In this document: piece after piece, positions 43,366 through 58,480 of the stretch | Layout: every line of letters starts with the position of its first letter | Position numbering within the stretch: position 1 is the first letter of the stretch | Source of the DNA: Astropecten irregularis | Taxonomy: Eukaryota; Echinodermata; Asteroidea; Paxillosida; Astropectinidae | DNA: 64,000 nt | NCBI GenBank assembly: GCA_963971285.1 | Contig: OZ020247.1 | Coordinates: 13,660,614-13,724,613 of the forward strand | Direction of reading: 5' to 3' | Made by a program: the position numbers and the translations under genes | The notes under the pieces: generated by a model | The model's database searches: none | Told to the model about the DNA's origin: nothing | What the model saw: the letters and a program-made list of their open reading frames with translations, nothing else

Positions 43366-45979
43366 AAAATATAGGATTGGACAGCGCGCTGTCATATATA
43401 ATACACGTACAGTGTAGCACGTCATAACGTGATTTGTAAAAAAATTGCATATTTCGCTAAGCAGGGCGACTTCAGGTTCAAAAATTCAGATGTATGATCT
43501 ACACTGAAAATAAAAAGACACGTGTAATTTTGTTTAACCTGAATTTTCCCCAGAAATGAGCAGGCAGTTTTCAAAGATCGTGTTCAAAATATAGGATTGG
43601 ACAGCGCGCTGTCATATATAATACACATACAGTGTAGCACGTCATAACGTGATATGTAAAACATTACAGATTTCGCTATGCAGGGCGACTTCAGGGTCAA
43701 AAATTCAGATATATGATCTACACTGAAAATAAAAAGACACGTGTAATTTTGTTTTTCCTGAGTTTGACCCAGAAATGAGCAGGCAGATTTCAAAGATCGT
43801 GTTCAAAATATAGGATTGGACAGCGCGCTGTTATATTATGATACACATACAGTGTAGCACGTCATAACATGATATATAAATCATTACAGATTTCGCTATG
43901 CAGGGCGACTTCAGGGTCAAAAATTCAGATCTATGATCTACACTAAAAATAAAAATACACGTGTAATTTTGTTTTTCCTGAGTTTGACCCCGAAATGAGC
44001 AGCCAGATGTCAAAGATCGCGTTTAAAATATAGGATTTGAAAAATCCTCATGCGCTTTAACAATGGTCCCATGCACAAACCTATGCACGAAGGTGTGAAC
44101 TAGACCGAATCTTACTGACTATGAACAACATAATCCAGGACCATTTCATGTCACAACTCATTTTTGTCCACGCAGGCTCTACGGGCTTGCCTATAAGCGT
44201 GGCATGAGCCAGTCGTCTGGCATAGTCAGTGATTATGGTCAAGCTCCCCGCCTTCGTAATATGGTTTGTACATGGGCTCATTGCTAAAGCGCGTTAGGAT
44301 TGGTATTTTAGAGGAGGGTTTCGCTACGCAGGGCTGTTTCAGTTTAAAAAATTCAGATCTATGATCTACACTGAAAATAAAAAGACACGTGTAATTTTGT
44401 TTTACCTGAATTTTCCCCAGAAATGAGCAGGTAGTTTTCAAAGATCGTGTTCAAAATATAGGATTAGACTGCGTGCTGCCATATATAATACACATACAGT
44501 GTAAACCGGTATTGCATGTTTTGTTAAACATTGCAGATTTTGCTAAGCAGGGCGACTTCAGGTTCAAAAATTCAGATCTATGATCTACACTGAAAATAAA
44601 AAGACACGTGTAATTTTGTTTTTCCTGAGTTTGACCCAGAAAATGAGCAGGCAGATTTCAAAGATCGTGTTCAAAATATAGGATTGGACAGCGCGCTGTC
44701 ATATATAATACACGTACAGTGTAGCACGTCATAACGTGATTTGTAAAAAAATTGCATATTTCGCTAAGCAGGGCGACTTCAGGTTCAAAAATTCAGATGT
44801 ATGATCTACACTGAAAATAAAAAGACACGTGTAATTTTGTTTAACCTGAATTTTCCCCAGAAATGAGCAGGCAGTTTTCAAAGATCGTGTTCAAAATATA
44901 GGATTGGACAGCGCGCTGTCATATATAATACACATACAGTGTAGCACGTCATAACGTGATATGTAAAACATTACAGATTTCGCTATGCAGGGCGACTTCA
45001 GGGTCAAAAATTCAGATATATGATCTACACTGAAAATAAAAAGACACGTGTAATTTTGTTTTTCCTGAGTTTGACCCAGAAATGAGCAGGCAGATTTCAA
45101 AGATCGTGTTCAAAATATAGGATTGGACAGCGCGCTGTTATATTATGATACACATACAGTGTAGCACGTCATAACATGATATATAAATCATTACAGATTT
45201 CGCTATGCAGGGCGACTTCAGGGTCAAAAATTCAGATCTATGATCTACACTAAAAATAAAAATACACGTGTAATTTTGTTTTTCCTGAGTTTGACCCCGA
45301 AATGAGCAGCCAGATGTCAAAGATCGCGTTTAAAATATAGGATTTGAAAAATCCTCATGCGCTTTAACAATGGTCCCATGCACAAACCTATGCACGAAGG
45401 TGTGAACTAGACCGAATCTTACTGACTATGAACAACATAATCCAGGACCATTTCATGTCACAACTCATTTTTGTCCACGCAGGCTCTACGGGCTTGCCTA
45501 TAAGCGTGGCATGAGCCAGTCGTCTGGCATAGTCAGTGATTATGGTCAAGCTCCCCGCCTTCGTAATATGGTTTGTACATGGGCTCATTGCTAAAGCGCG
45601 TTAGGATTGGTATTTTAGAGGAGGGTTTCGCTACGCAGGGCTGTTTCAGTTTAAAAAATTCAGATCTATGATCTACACTGAAAATAAAAAGACACGTGTA
45701 ATTTTGTTTTACCTGAATTTTCCCCAGAAATGAGCAGGTAGTTTTCAAAGATCGTGTTCAAAATATAGGATTAGACTGCGTGCTGCCATATATAATACAC
45801 ATACAGTGTAAACCGGTATTGCATGTTTTGTTAAACATTGCAGATTTTGCTAAGCAGGGCGACTTCAGGTTCAAAAATTCAGATCTATGATCTACACTGA
45901 AAATAAAAAGACACGTGTAATTTTGTTTTTCCTGAGTTTGACCCAGAAAATGAGCAGGCAGATTTCAAAGATCGTGTTC
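43366..45979. repeat. 1307-bp higher-order unit, two nearly identical copies
   Basis: Copy 1 is about 43366-44672, copy 2 about 44673-45979. Shared private variants include ATACACGTACAGTG, TTTGTAAAAAAATTGC and GACTATGAACAACATAATCC. Each has one foldback block. The two run without visible difference until they diverge at GGATTGGAC versus GGATTCGAC. Confidence 0.9.
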
Positions 45980-48900
45980 AAAATATAGGATTCGACAGCG
46001 CGCTGTTATATTATGATACACATACAGTGTAGAACGTCATAACATGATATATAAATCATTACAGATTTCGCTCTGCAGGGCGACTTCAGGTTCAAAAATT
46101 CAGATATATGATCTACACTGAAAATAAAAAGACACGTGTAATTTTGTTTTTACTGAGTTTGACCCAGAAATGAGCAGGCAGATTTCAAAGATCGTGTTCA
46201 AAATATAGGATTGGACAGCGCGCTGTCATATATAATACACATACAGTGTAGCACGTCATAACGTGATTTGTAAAACATTGCATATTTCGCTAAGCAGGGC
46301 GACTTCAGGTTCAAAAATTCAGATGTATGATCTACACTGAAAATAAAAAGACACGTGTAATTTTGTTTTACCTGAATTTTCCCCAGAAATGAGCAGGCAG
46401 TTTTCAAAGATCGTGTTCAAAATATAGGATTAGACTGCGTGCTGCCATATATAATACACATACAGTGTAAACCTGCATTGCATGTTTTGTAAAACATTGC
46501 AGATTTCGCTAAGCAGGGCGACTTCAGGTTCAAAAATTCGGATCTATGATCTACACTGAAAATAAAAAGACACGTGTAATTTTGTTTTTCCTGAGTTTGA
46601 CCCAGAAAATGAGCAGGCAGATTGCAAAGATCGTGTTCAAAATATAGGATTGGACAGCGCGCTGTTATATTATGATACACATACATTGTAGCACGTCATA
46701 ACGTGATTTGTAAAACATTGCATATTTCGCTAAGCAGGGCGACTTCAGGTTCAAAAATTCAGATGTATGATCTACACTGAAAATAAAAAGACACGTGTAA
46801 TTTTGTTTTACCTGAATTTTCCAAAGAAATGAGCAGGCAGTTTTCAAAGATCGTGTTCAAAATATAGGATTAGACTGCGTGCTGCCATATATAATACACA
46901 TACAGTGTAAACCTGCATTGCATGTTTTGTAAAACATTGCAGATTTCGCTAAGCAGGGCGACTTCAGGTTCAAAAATTCGGATCTATGATCTACACTGAA
47001 AATAAAAAGACACGTGTAATTTTGTTTTTCCTGAGTTTGACCCAGAAAATGAGCAGGCAGATTTCAAAGATCGTGTTCAAAATATAGGATTGGACAGCGC
47101 GCTGTTATATTATGATACACATACAGTGTAGAACGTCATAACATGATATATAAATCATTACAGATTTCGCTATGCAGGGCGACTTCAGGGTCAAAAATTC
47201 AGATATATGATCTACACTGAAAATAAAAAGACACGTGTAATTTTGTTTTTCCTGAGTTTGACCCAGAAATGAGCAGGCAGATTTCAAAGATCGTGTTCAA
47301 AATATAGGATTGGACAGCGCGCTGTTATATTATGATACACATACAGTGTAGCACGTCATAACATGATATATAAATCATTACAGATTTCGCTATGCAGGGC
47401 GACTTCAGGGTCAAAAATTCAGATCTATGATCTACACTAAAAATAAAAATACACGTGTAATTTTGTTTTTCCTGAGTTTGACCCAGAAATGAGCAGCCAG
47501 ATGTCAAAGATCGTGTTCAAAATATAGGATTCGACAGCGCGCTGTTATATTATGATACACATACAGTGTAGAACGTCATAACATGATATATAAATCATTA
47601 CAGATTTCGCTCTGCAGGGCGACTTCAGGTTCAAAAATTCAGATATATGATCTACACTGAAAATAAAAAGACACGTGTAATTTTGTTTTTACTGAGTTTG
47701 ACCCAGAAATGAGCAGGCAGATTTCAAAGATCGTGTTCAAAATATAGGATTGGACAGCGCGCTGTCATATATAATACACATACAGTGTAGCACGTCATAA
47801 CGTGATTTGTAAAACATTGCATATTTCGCTAAGCAGGGCGACTTCAGGTTCAAAAATTCAGATGTATGATCTACACTGAAAATAAAAAGACACGTGTAAT
47901 TTTGTTTTACCTGAATTTTCCCCAGAAATGAGCAGGCAGTTTTCAAAGATCGTGTTCAAAATATAGGATTAGACTGCGTGCTGCCATATATAATACACAT
48001 ACAGTGTAAACCTGCATTGCATGTTTTGTAAAACATTGCAGATTTCGCTAAGCAGGGCGACTTCAGGTTCAAAAATTCGGATCTATGATCTACACTGAAA
48101 ATAAAAAGACACGTGTAATTTTGTTTTTCCTGAGTTTGACCCAGAAAATGAGCAGGCAGATTTCAAAGATCGTGTTCAAAATATAGGATTGGACAGCGCG
48201 CTGTTATATTATGATACACATACATTGTAGCACGTCATAACGTGATTTGTAAAACATTGCATATTTCGCTAAGCAGGGCGACTTCAGGTTCAAAAATTCA
48301 GATGTATGATCTACACTGAAAATAAAAAGACACGTGTAATTTTGTTTTACCTGAATTTTCCAAAGAAATGAGCAGGCAGTTTTCAAAGATCGTGTTCAAA
48401 ATATAGGATTAGACTGCGTGCTGCCATATATAATACACATACAGTGTAGAACGTCATAACATGATATATAAATCATTACAGATTTCGCTATGCAGGGCGA
48501 CTTCAGGGTCAAAAATTCAGATATATGATCTACACTGAAAATAAAAAGACACGTGTAATTTTGTTTTTCCTGAGTTTGACCCAGAAAATGAGCAGGCAGA
48601 TTTCAAAGATCGTGTTCAAAATATAGGATTGGACAGCGCGCTGTTATATTATGATACACATACAGTGTAGAACGTCATAACATGATATATAAATCATTAC
48701 AGATTTCGCTATGCAGGGCGACTTCAGGGTCAAAAATTCAGATATATGATCTACACTGAAAATAAAAAGACACGTGTAATTTTGTTTTTCCTGAGTTTGA
48801 CCCAGAAATGAGCAGGCAGATTTCAAAGATCGTGTTCAAAATATAGGATTGGACAGCGCGCTGTTATATTATGATACACATACAGTGTAGCACGTCATAA

Positions 48901-49057
48901 CATGATATATAAATCATTACAGATTTCGCTATGCAGGGCGACTTCAGGGTCAAAAATTCAGATCTATGATCTACACTAAAAATAAAAATACACGTGTAAT
49001 TTTGTTTTTCCTGAGTTTGACCCAGAAATGAGCAGCCAGATGTCAAAGATCGCGTTT
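45980..49057. repeat. 1539-bp higher-order unit, two copies, no foldback block in the first
   Basis: About 45980-47518 and 47519-49057. Shared private variants: TTCGCTCTGCAGGGC, AAACCTGCATTGCATG, AATTCGGATCTATG and ACATACATTGTAGCAC. Small differences near 46900 versus 48440, where the class of one monomer changes, point to exchange between copies. Confidence 0.8.
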
Positions 49058-49069
49058 AAAATATAGGAT

Positions 49070-52000
49070 TTGAAAAATCCTCATGCGCTTTAACAATGGT
49101 CCCATGCACAAACCTATGCACGAAGGTGTGAACTAGACAGAATCTTACTAACTATGACCAACATAATCCAGGACCATTTCATGTCACAACTCATTTTTGT
49201 CCACGCAGGCTCTACGGGCTTGCCTATAAGCGTGGCATGAGCCAGTCGTCTGGCATAGTCAGTGACATATGGTCAAGCTCCCCGCCTTCGTAATATGGTT
49301 TGTACATGGGCTCATTGCTAAAGCGCGTTAGGATTGGTATTTTAGAGGAGGGTTTCGCTACGCAGGGCTGTTTCAGTTTAAAAAATTCAGATCTATGATC
49401 TACACTGAAAATAAAAAGACACGTGTAATTTTGTTTTACCTGAATTTTCCCCAGAAATGAGCAGGCAGTTTTCAAAGATCGTGTTCAAAATATAGGATTA
49501 GACTGCGTGCTGCCATATATAATACACATACAGTGTAAACCGGTATTGCATGTTTTGTTAAACATTGCAGATTTTGCTAAGCAGGGCGACTTCAGGTTCA
49601 AAAATTCAGATCTATGATCTACACTGAAAATAAAAAGACACGTGTAATTTTGTTTTTCCTGAGTTTGACCCAGAAAATGAGCAGGCAGATTTCAAAGATC
49701 GTGTTCAAAATATAGGGATTGGACAGCGCGCTGTTATATTATGATACACATACAGTGTAGAACGTCATAACATGATATATAAATCATTACAGATTTCGCT
49801 ATGCAGGGCGACTTCAGGTTCAAAAATTCAGATCTATGATCTACACTGAAAATAAAAAGACACGTGTAATTTTGTTTTTCCTGAGTTTGACCCAGAAAAT
49901 GAGCAGGCAGATTTCAAAGATCGTGTTCAAAATATAGGATTGGACAGCGCGCTGTCATATATAATACACATACAGTGTAGCACGTCATAACGTGATTTGT
50001 AAAACATTGCATATTTCGCTAAGCAGGGCGACTTCAGGTTCAAAAATTCAGATGTATGATCTACACTGAAAATAAAAAGACACGTGTAATTTTGTTTTAC
50101 CTGAATTTTCCCCAGAAATGAGCAGGCAGTTTTCAAAGATCGTGTTCAAAATATAGGATTAGACTGCGTGCTGCCATATATAATACACATACAGTGTAAA
50201 CCTGCATTGCATGTTTTGTAAAACATTGCAGATTTCGCTAAGCAGGGCGACTTCAGGTTCAAAAATTCAGATCTATGATCTACACTGAAAATAAAAAGAC
50301 ACGTGTAATTTTGTTTTTCCTGAGTTTGACCCAGAAAATGAGCAGGCAGATTTCAAAGATCGTGTTCAAAATATAGGATTGGACAGCGCGCTGTTATATT
50401 ATGATACACATACAGTGTAGAACGTCATAACGTGATATATAAATCATTACAGATTTCGCTATGCAGGGCGACTTCAGGGTCAAAAATTCAGATATAAGAT
50501 CTACACTGAAAATAAAAAGACACGTGTAATTTTGTTTTTCCTGAGTTTGACCCAGAAATGAGCAGGCAGATTTCAAAGATCGTGTTCAAAATATAGGATT
50601 GGACAGCGCGCTGTTATATTATGATACACATACAGTGTAGCACGTCATAACATGATATATAAATCATTATAGATTTCGCTATGCAGGGCGTCTTCAGGGT
50701 CAAAAATTCAGATCTATGATCCACACTAAAAATAAAAATACACGTGTAATTTTGTTTTTCCTGAGTTTGACCCAGAAATGAGCAGCCAGATGTCAAAGAT
50801 CGCGTTTAAAATATAGGATTTGAAAAATCCTCATGCGCTTTAACAATGGTCCCATGCACAAACCTATGCACGAAGGTGTGAACTAGACAGAATCTTACTA
50901 ACTATGACCAACATAATCCAGGACCATTTCATGTCACAACTCATTTTTGTCCACGCAGGCTCTACGGGCTTGCCTATAAGCGTGGCATGAGCCAGTCGTC
51001 TGGCATAGTCAGTGACATATGGTCAAGCTCCCCACCTTCGTAATATGGTTTGTACATGGGCTCATTGCTAAAGCGCGTTAGGATTGGTATTTTAGAGGAG
51101 GGTTTCGCTACGCAGGGCTGTTTCAGTTTAAAAAATTCAGATCTATGATCTACACTGAAAATAAAAAGACACGTGTAATTTTGTTTTACCTGAATTTCCC
51201 CCAGAAATGAGCAGGCAGTTTTCAAAGATCGTGTTCAAAATATAGGATTAGACTGCGTGCTGCCATATATAATACACATACAGTGTAAACCGGTATTGCA
51301 TCTTTTGTTAAAAATTGCAGATTTTGCTAAGCAGGGCGATTTCAGGTTCAAAAATTCAGATCTATGATCTACACTGAAAATAAAAAGAGACGTGTAATTT
51401 TGTTTTTCCTGAGTTTGACCCAGAAAATGAGCAGGCAGATTTCAAAGATCGTGTTCAAAATATAGGATTCGACAGCGCGCTGTTATATTATGATACACAT
51501 ACAGTGTAGAACGTCATAACATGATATATAAATCATTACAGATTTCGCTATGCAGGGCGACTTCAGGTTCAAAAATTCAGATCTATGATCTACACTGAAA
51601 ATAAAAAGACACGTGTAATTTTGTTTTTCCTGAGTTTGACCCAGAAAATGAGCAGGCAGATTTCAAAGATCGTGTTCAAAATATAGGATTGGACAGCGCG
51701 CTGTCATATATAATACACATACAGTGTAGCACGTCATAACGTGATTTGTAAAACATTGCATATTTCGCTAAGCAGGGCGACTTCAGGTTCAAAAATTCAG
51801 ATGTATGATCTACACTGAAAATAAAAAGACACGTGTAATTTTGTTTTACCTGAATTTTCCCCAGAAATGAGCAGGCAGTTTTCAAAGATCGTGTTCAAAA
51901 TATAGGATTAGACTGCGTGCTGCCATATATAATACACATACAGTGTAAACCTGCATTGCATGTTTTGTAAAACATTGCAGATTTCGCTAAGCAGGGCGAC

Positions 52001-52569
52001 TTCAGGTTCAAAAATTCAGATCTATGATCTACACTGAAAATAAAAAGACAGGTGTAATTTTGTTTTTCCTGAGTTTGACCCAGAAATGAGCAGGCAGATT
52101 TCAAAGATCGTGTTCAAAATATAGGATTGGACCGCGCGCTGTCATATTTAATACACATACAGTGTAGCACGTCATAACGTGATTTGTAAAACATTGCATA
52201 TTTCGCTAAGCAGGGCGACTTCAGGTTCAAAAATTCAGATGTATGATCTACACTGAAAATAAAAAGACACATGTAATTTTGTTTTACCTGAATTTCCCCC
52301 AGAAATGAGCAGGCAGTTTTCAAAGATCGTGTTCAAAATATAGGATTAGACTTCGTGCTGCCATATATAATACACATACAGTGTAAACCGGTATTGAATG
52401 TTTTGTAAAACATTGCAGATTTTGCTAAGCAGGGCGACTTCAGGTTCAAAAATTCAGATCTATGATCTACACAATAAAAAGACACGTGTAATTTTGTTTT
52501 TCCTGAGTTTGACCCAGAAATGAGCAGGCAGATTTCAAAGATCGTGTTCAAAATATAGGATTGGACAGC
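49070..52569. repeat. 1750-bp higher-order unit, two copies
   Basis: About 49070-50819 and 50820-52569, each starting with a foldback block that carries the variant GACAGAATCTTACTAACTAT. Copy 2 differs by scattered substitutions (for example CCCCACCTTCG, GACGTGTAATTTTG preceded by AAAGA) and in its last monomers, which include a deletion giving ATCTACACAATAAAAAGAC. Confidence 0.75.
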
Positions 52570-55159
52570 GCGCTGTTATATTATGATACACATACAGTGT
52601 AGCACGTCATAACATTATATATAAATCATTACAGATTTCGCTATGCAGGGCGACTTCAGGGTCAAAAATTCAGATCTATGATCTACACTAAAAATAAAAA
52701 TACACGTGTAATTTTGTTTTTCCTGAGTTTGACCCAGAAATGAGCAGCCACATGTCAAAGATCGTGTTTAAAATATAGGATTTGAAAAATCCTCATGCGC
52801 TTTAACAATGGTCCCATGCACAAACCTATGCACGAAGGTGTGAACTAGACCGAATCTTACTGACTATGACCAACATAATCCAGGACCATTTCATGTCACA
52901 ACTCATTTTTGTCCACGCAGGCTCTACGGGCTTGCCTATAAGCGTGGCATGAGCCAGTCGTCTGGCATAGTCAGTGACATATGGTCAAGCTCCCCGCCTT
53001 CGTAATATGGTTTGTACATGGGCTCATTGCTAAAGCGCGTTAGGGTTGGTATTTTAGGGGAGGGTTTCGCTACGCAGGGCTGTTTCAGTTTTAAAAATTC
53101 AGATCTATGATCTACACTGAAAATAAAAATACATGTGTAATTTTGTTTTTCCTGAGTTTGACCCAGAAATGAGCAGGCAGATTTCAAAGATCGTGTTCAA
53201 AATATAGGATTGGACAGCGCGCTGTCATATATAATACACATACAGTGTAGCACGTCATAACGTGATTTGTAAAACATTGCATATTTCGCTAAGCAGGGCG
53301 ACTTCAGGTTCAAAAATTCAGATGTATGATCTACACTGAAAAAAAAAGACACGTGTAATTTTGTTTTACCTGAATTTTCCCCAGAAATGAGCAGGCAGTT
53401 TTCAAAGATCGTGTTCAAAATATAGGATTAGACTGCGTGCTGCCATATATAATACACATACAGTGTAAACCGGTATTGCATGTTTTGTAAAACATTGCAG
53501 ATTTTGCTAAGCAGGGCGACTTCAGGTTCAAAAATTCAGATCTATGATCTACACTGAAAATAAAAAGACACGTGTAATTTTGTTTTTCCTGAGTGTGACC
53601 CAGAAAATGAGCAGGCAGATTTCAAAGATCGTGTTCAAAATATAGGATTGGACAGCGCGCGGTTATATTATGATACACATACAGTGTAGCACGTCATAAC
53701 ATGATATATAAATCATTACAGATTTCGCTATGCAGGGCGACTTCAGGGTCAAAAATTCAGATATATGATCTACACTGAAAATAAAAAGACACGTGTAATT
53801 TTGTTTTTCCTGAGTTTGACCCAGAAATGAGCAGGCAGATTTCAAAGATCGTGTTCAAAATATAGGATTGGACAGCGCGCTGTTATATTATGATACACAT
53901 ACAGTGTAGCACGTCATAACATGATATATAAATCATTACAGATTTCGCTATGCAGGGCGACTTCAGGGTCAAAAATTCAGATCTATGATCTACACTAAAA
54001 ATAAAAATACACGTGTAATTTTGTTTTTCCTGAGTTTGACCCAGAAATGAGCAGCCAGATGTCAAAGATCGCGTTTAAAATATAGGATTTGAAAAATCCT
54101 CATGCGCTTTAACAATGGTCCCATGCACAAACCTATGCACGAAGGTGTGAACTAGACAGAATCTTACTAACTATGACCAACATAATCCAGGACCATTTCA
54201 TGTCACAACTCATTTTTGTCCACGCAGGCTCTACGGGCTTGCCTATAAGCGTGGCATGAGCCAGTCGTCTGGCATAGTCAGTGACATATGGTCAAGCTCC
54301 CCGCCTTCGTAATATGGTTTGTACATGGGCTCATTGCTAAAGCGCGTTAGGATTGGTATTTTAGAGGAGGGTTTCGCTACGCAGGGCTGTTTCAGTTTAA
54401 AAAATTCAGATCTATGATCTACACTGAAAATAAAAAGACACGTGTAATTTTGTTTTACCTGAATTTTCCCCAGAAATGAGCCGGCAGTTTTCAAAGATCG
54501 TGTTCAAAATATAGGATTGGACAGCGCGCTGTCATATATAATACACTTACAGTGTAGCACGTCATAACGTGATTTGTAAAACATTGCATATTTCGCTAAG
54601 CAGGGCGACTTCAGGTTCAAAAATTCAGATGTATGATCTACACTGAAAATAAAAAGACACGTGTAATTTTGTTTTACCTGAATTTTCCCCAGAAATGAGC
54701 AGGCAGATTTCAAAGATCGTGTTCAAAATATAGGATTGGACAGCGCGCTGTCATATATAATACACATACAGTGTAGCACGTCATAACGTGATTTGTAAAA
54801 CATTGCATATTTCGCTAAGCAGGGCGACTTCAGGTTCAAAAATTCAGATGTATGATCTACACTGAAAATAAAAGACACGTGTAATTTTGTTTTACCTGAA
54901 TTTTCCCCAGAAATGAGCAGGCAGTTTTCAAAGATCGTGTTCAAAATATAGGATTAGACTGCGTGCTGCCATATATAATACACATACAGTGTAAACCTGC
55001 ATTGCATGTTTTGTAAAACATTGCAGATTTCGCTAAGCAGGGCGACTTCAGGTTCAAAAATTCAGATCTATGATCTACACTGAAAATAAAAAGACAGGTG
55101 TAATTTTGTTTTTCCTGAGTTTGACCCAGAAATGAGCAGGCAGATTTCAAAGATCGTGT

Positions 55160-58100
55160 TCAAAATATAGGATTGGACCGCGCGCTGTCATATTTAATAC
55201 ACATACAGTGTAGCACGTCATAACGTGATTTGTAAAACATTGCATATTTCGCTAAGCAGGGCGACTTCAGGTTCAAAAATTCAGATGTATGATCTACACT
55301 GAAAATAAAAAGACACATGTAATTTTGTTTTACCTGAATTTCCCCCAGAAATGAGCAGGCAGTTTTCAAAGATCGTGTTCAAAATATAGGATTAGACTGC
55401 GTGCTGCCATATATAATACACATACAGTGTAAACCGGTATTGAATGTTTTGTAAAACATTGCAGATTTTGCTAAGCAGGGCGACTTCAGGTTCAAAAATT
55501 CAGATCTATGATCTACACAATAAAAAGGCACGTGTTATTTTGTTTTTCCTGAGTTTGACCCAGAAATGAGCAGGCAGATTTCAAAGATCGTGTTCAAAAT
55601 ATAGGATTGGACAGCGCGCTGTTATATTATGATACACATACAGTGTAGCACGTCATAACATGATATATAAATCATTACAGATTTCGCTATGCAGGGCGAC
55701 TTCAGGGTCAAAAATTCAGATATATGATCTACACTGAAAATAAAAAGACACGTGTAATTTTGTTTTTCCTGAGTTTGACCCAGAAATGAGCAGGCAGATT
55801 TCAAAGATCGTGTTCAAAATATAGGATTGGACAGCGCGCTGTTATATTATGATACACATACAGTGTAGCACGTCATAACATTATATATAAATCATTACAG
55901 ATTTCGCTATGCAGGGCGACTTCAGGGTCAAAAATTCAGATCTATGATCTACACTAAAAATAAAAATACACGTGTAATTTTGTTTTTCCTGAGATTGACC
56001 CAGAAATGAGCAGCCAGATGTCAAAGATCGTGTTTAAAATATAGGATTTGAAAAATCCTCATGCGCTTTAACAATGGTCCCATGCACAAACCTATGCACG
56101 AAGGTGTGAACTAGACTGAATCTTACTGACTATGACCAACATAATCCAGGACCATTTCATGTCACAACTCATTTTTGTCCACGCAGGCTCTACGGGCTTG
56201 CCTATAAGCGTGGCATGAGCCAGTCGTCTGGCATAGTCAGTGACATATGGTCAAGCTCCCCGCCTTCGTAATATGGTTTGTACATGGGCTCATTGCTAAA
56301 GCGCGTTAGGATTGGTATTTTAGGGGAGGGTTTCGCTACGCAGGGCTGTTTCAGTTTAAAAAATTCAGATCTATGATCTACACTGAAAATAAAAATACAC
56401 GTGTAATTTTGTTTTTCCTGAGTTTGACCCAGAAATGAGCAGGCAGATTTCAAAGATCGTGTTCAAAATATAGGATTGGACAGCGCGCTGTCATATATAA
56501 TACACATACAGTGTAGCACGTCATAACGTGATTTGTAAAACATTGCATATTTCGCTAAGCAGGGCGACTTCAGGTTCAAAAATTCAGATGTATGATCTAC
56601 ACTGAAAATAAAAAGACACGTGTAATTTTGTTTTACCTGAATTTTCCCCAGAAATGAGCAGGCAGTTTTCAAAGATCGTGTTCAAAATATAGGATTAGAC
56701 TGCGTGCTGCCATATATAATACACATACAGTGTAAACCTGCATTGCATGTTTTGTAAAACATTGCAGATTTCGCTAAGCAGGGCGACTTCAGGTTCAAAA
56801 ATTCAGATCTATGATCTACACTGAAAATAAAAAGACAGGTGTAATTTTGTTTTTCCTGAGTTTGACCCAGAAATGAGCAGGCAGATTTCAAAGATCGTGT
56901 TCAAAATATAGGATTGGACCGCGCGCTGTCATATTTAATACACATACAGTGTAGCACGTCATAACGTGATTTGTAAAACATTGCATATTTCGCTAAGCAG
57001 GGCGACTTCAGGTTCAAAAATTCAGATGTATGATCTACACTGAAAATAAAAAGACACATGTAATTTTGTTTTACCTGAATTTCCCCCAGAAATGAGCAGG
57101 CAGTTTTCAAAGATCGTGTTCAAAATATAGGATTAGACTGCGTGCTGCCATATATAATACACATACAGTGTAAACCGGTATTGAATGTTTTGTAAAACAT
57201 TGCAGATTTTGCTAAGCAGGGCGACTTCAGGTTCAAAAATTCAGATCTATGATCTACACAATAAAAAGACACGTGTAATTTTGTTTTTCCTGAGTTTGAC
57301 CCAGAAATGAGCAGGCAGATTTCAAAGATCGTGTTCAAAATATAGGATTGGACAGCGCGCTGTTATATTATGATACACATACAGTGTAGCACGTCATAAC
57401 ATGATATATAAATCATTACAGATTTCGCTATGCAGGGCGACTTCAGGGTCAAAAATTCAGATATATGATCTACACTGAAAATAAAAAGACACGTGTAATT
57501 TTGTTTTTCCTGAGTTTGACCCAGAAATGAGCAGGCAGATTTCAAAGATCGTGTTCAAAATATAGGATTGGACAGCGCGCTGTTATATTATGATACACAT
57601 ACAGTGTAGCACGTCATAACATTATATATAAATCATTACAGATTTCGCTATGCAGGGCGACTTCAGGGTCAAAAATTCAGATCTATGATCTACACTAAAA
57701 ATAAAAATACACGTGTAATTTTGTTTTTCCTGAGTTTGACCCAGAAATGAGCAGCCAGATGTCAAAGATCGTGTTTAAAATATAGGATTTGAAAAATCCT
57801 CATGCGCTTTAACAATGGTCCCATGCACAAACCTATGCACGAAGGTGTGAACTAGACCGAATCTTACTGACTATGACCAACATAATCCAGGACCATTTCA
57901 TGTCACAACTCATTTTTGTCCACGCAGGCTCTACGGGCTTGCCTATAAGCGTGGCATGAGCCAGTCGTCTGGCATAGTCAGTGACATATGGTCAAGCTCC
58001 CCGCCTTCGTAATATGGTTTGTACATGGGCTCATTGCTAAAGCGCGTTAGGATTGGTATTTTAGGGGAGGGTTTCGCTACGCAGGGCTGTTTCAGTTTAA

Positions 58101-58480
58101 AAAATTCAGATCTATGATCTACACTGAAAATAAAAATACACGTGTAATTTTGTTTTTCCTGAGTTTGACCCAGAAATGAGCAGGCAGATTTCAAAGATCG
58201 TGTTCAAAATATAGGATTGGACAGCGCGCTGTCATATATAATACACATACAGTGTAGCACGTCATAACGTGATTTGTAAAACATTGCATATTTCGCTAAG
58301 CAGGGCGACTTCAGGTTCAAAAATTCAGATGTATGATCTACACTGAAAATAAAAAGACACGTGTAATTTTGTTTTACCTGAATTTTCCCCAGAAATGAGC
58401 AGGCAGTTTTCAAAGATCGTGTTCAAAATATAGGATTAGACTGCGTGCTGCCATATATAATACACATACAGTGTAAACCG
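55160..58480. repeat. 1741-bp higher-order unit, two copies
   Basis: The pattern starting near 55160 recurs 1741 bp later from 56901, sharing CATATTTAATACACATACAG, AAGACACATGTAATTTTG, ATTGAATGTTTTGTAAAAC and ATCTACACAATAAAAAG. One foldback block per unit (56048 and 57789). Confidence 0.8.

Noticed and set aside
43900..43930. CENP-B box in TTCGCTAAGCAGGGCG
   Set aside because: Three of the nine essential bases differ from the consensus in nearly all monomers.
44081..44281. Open frames over the foldback blocks (for example 66 and 83 residues)
   Set aside because: They arise from copying the same block; no domain is seen and the frames run across transposon ends.
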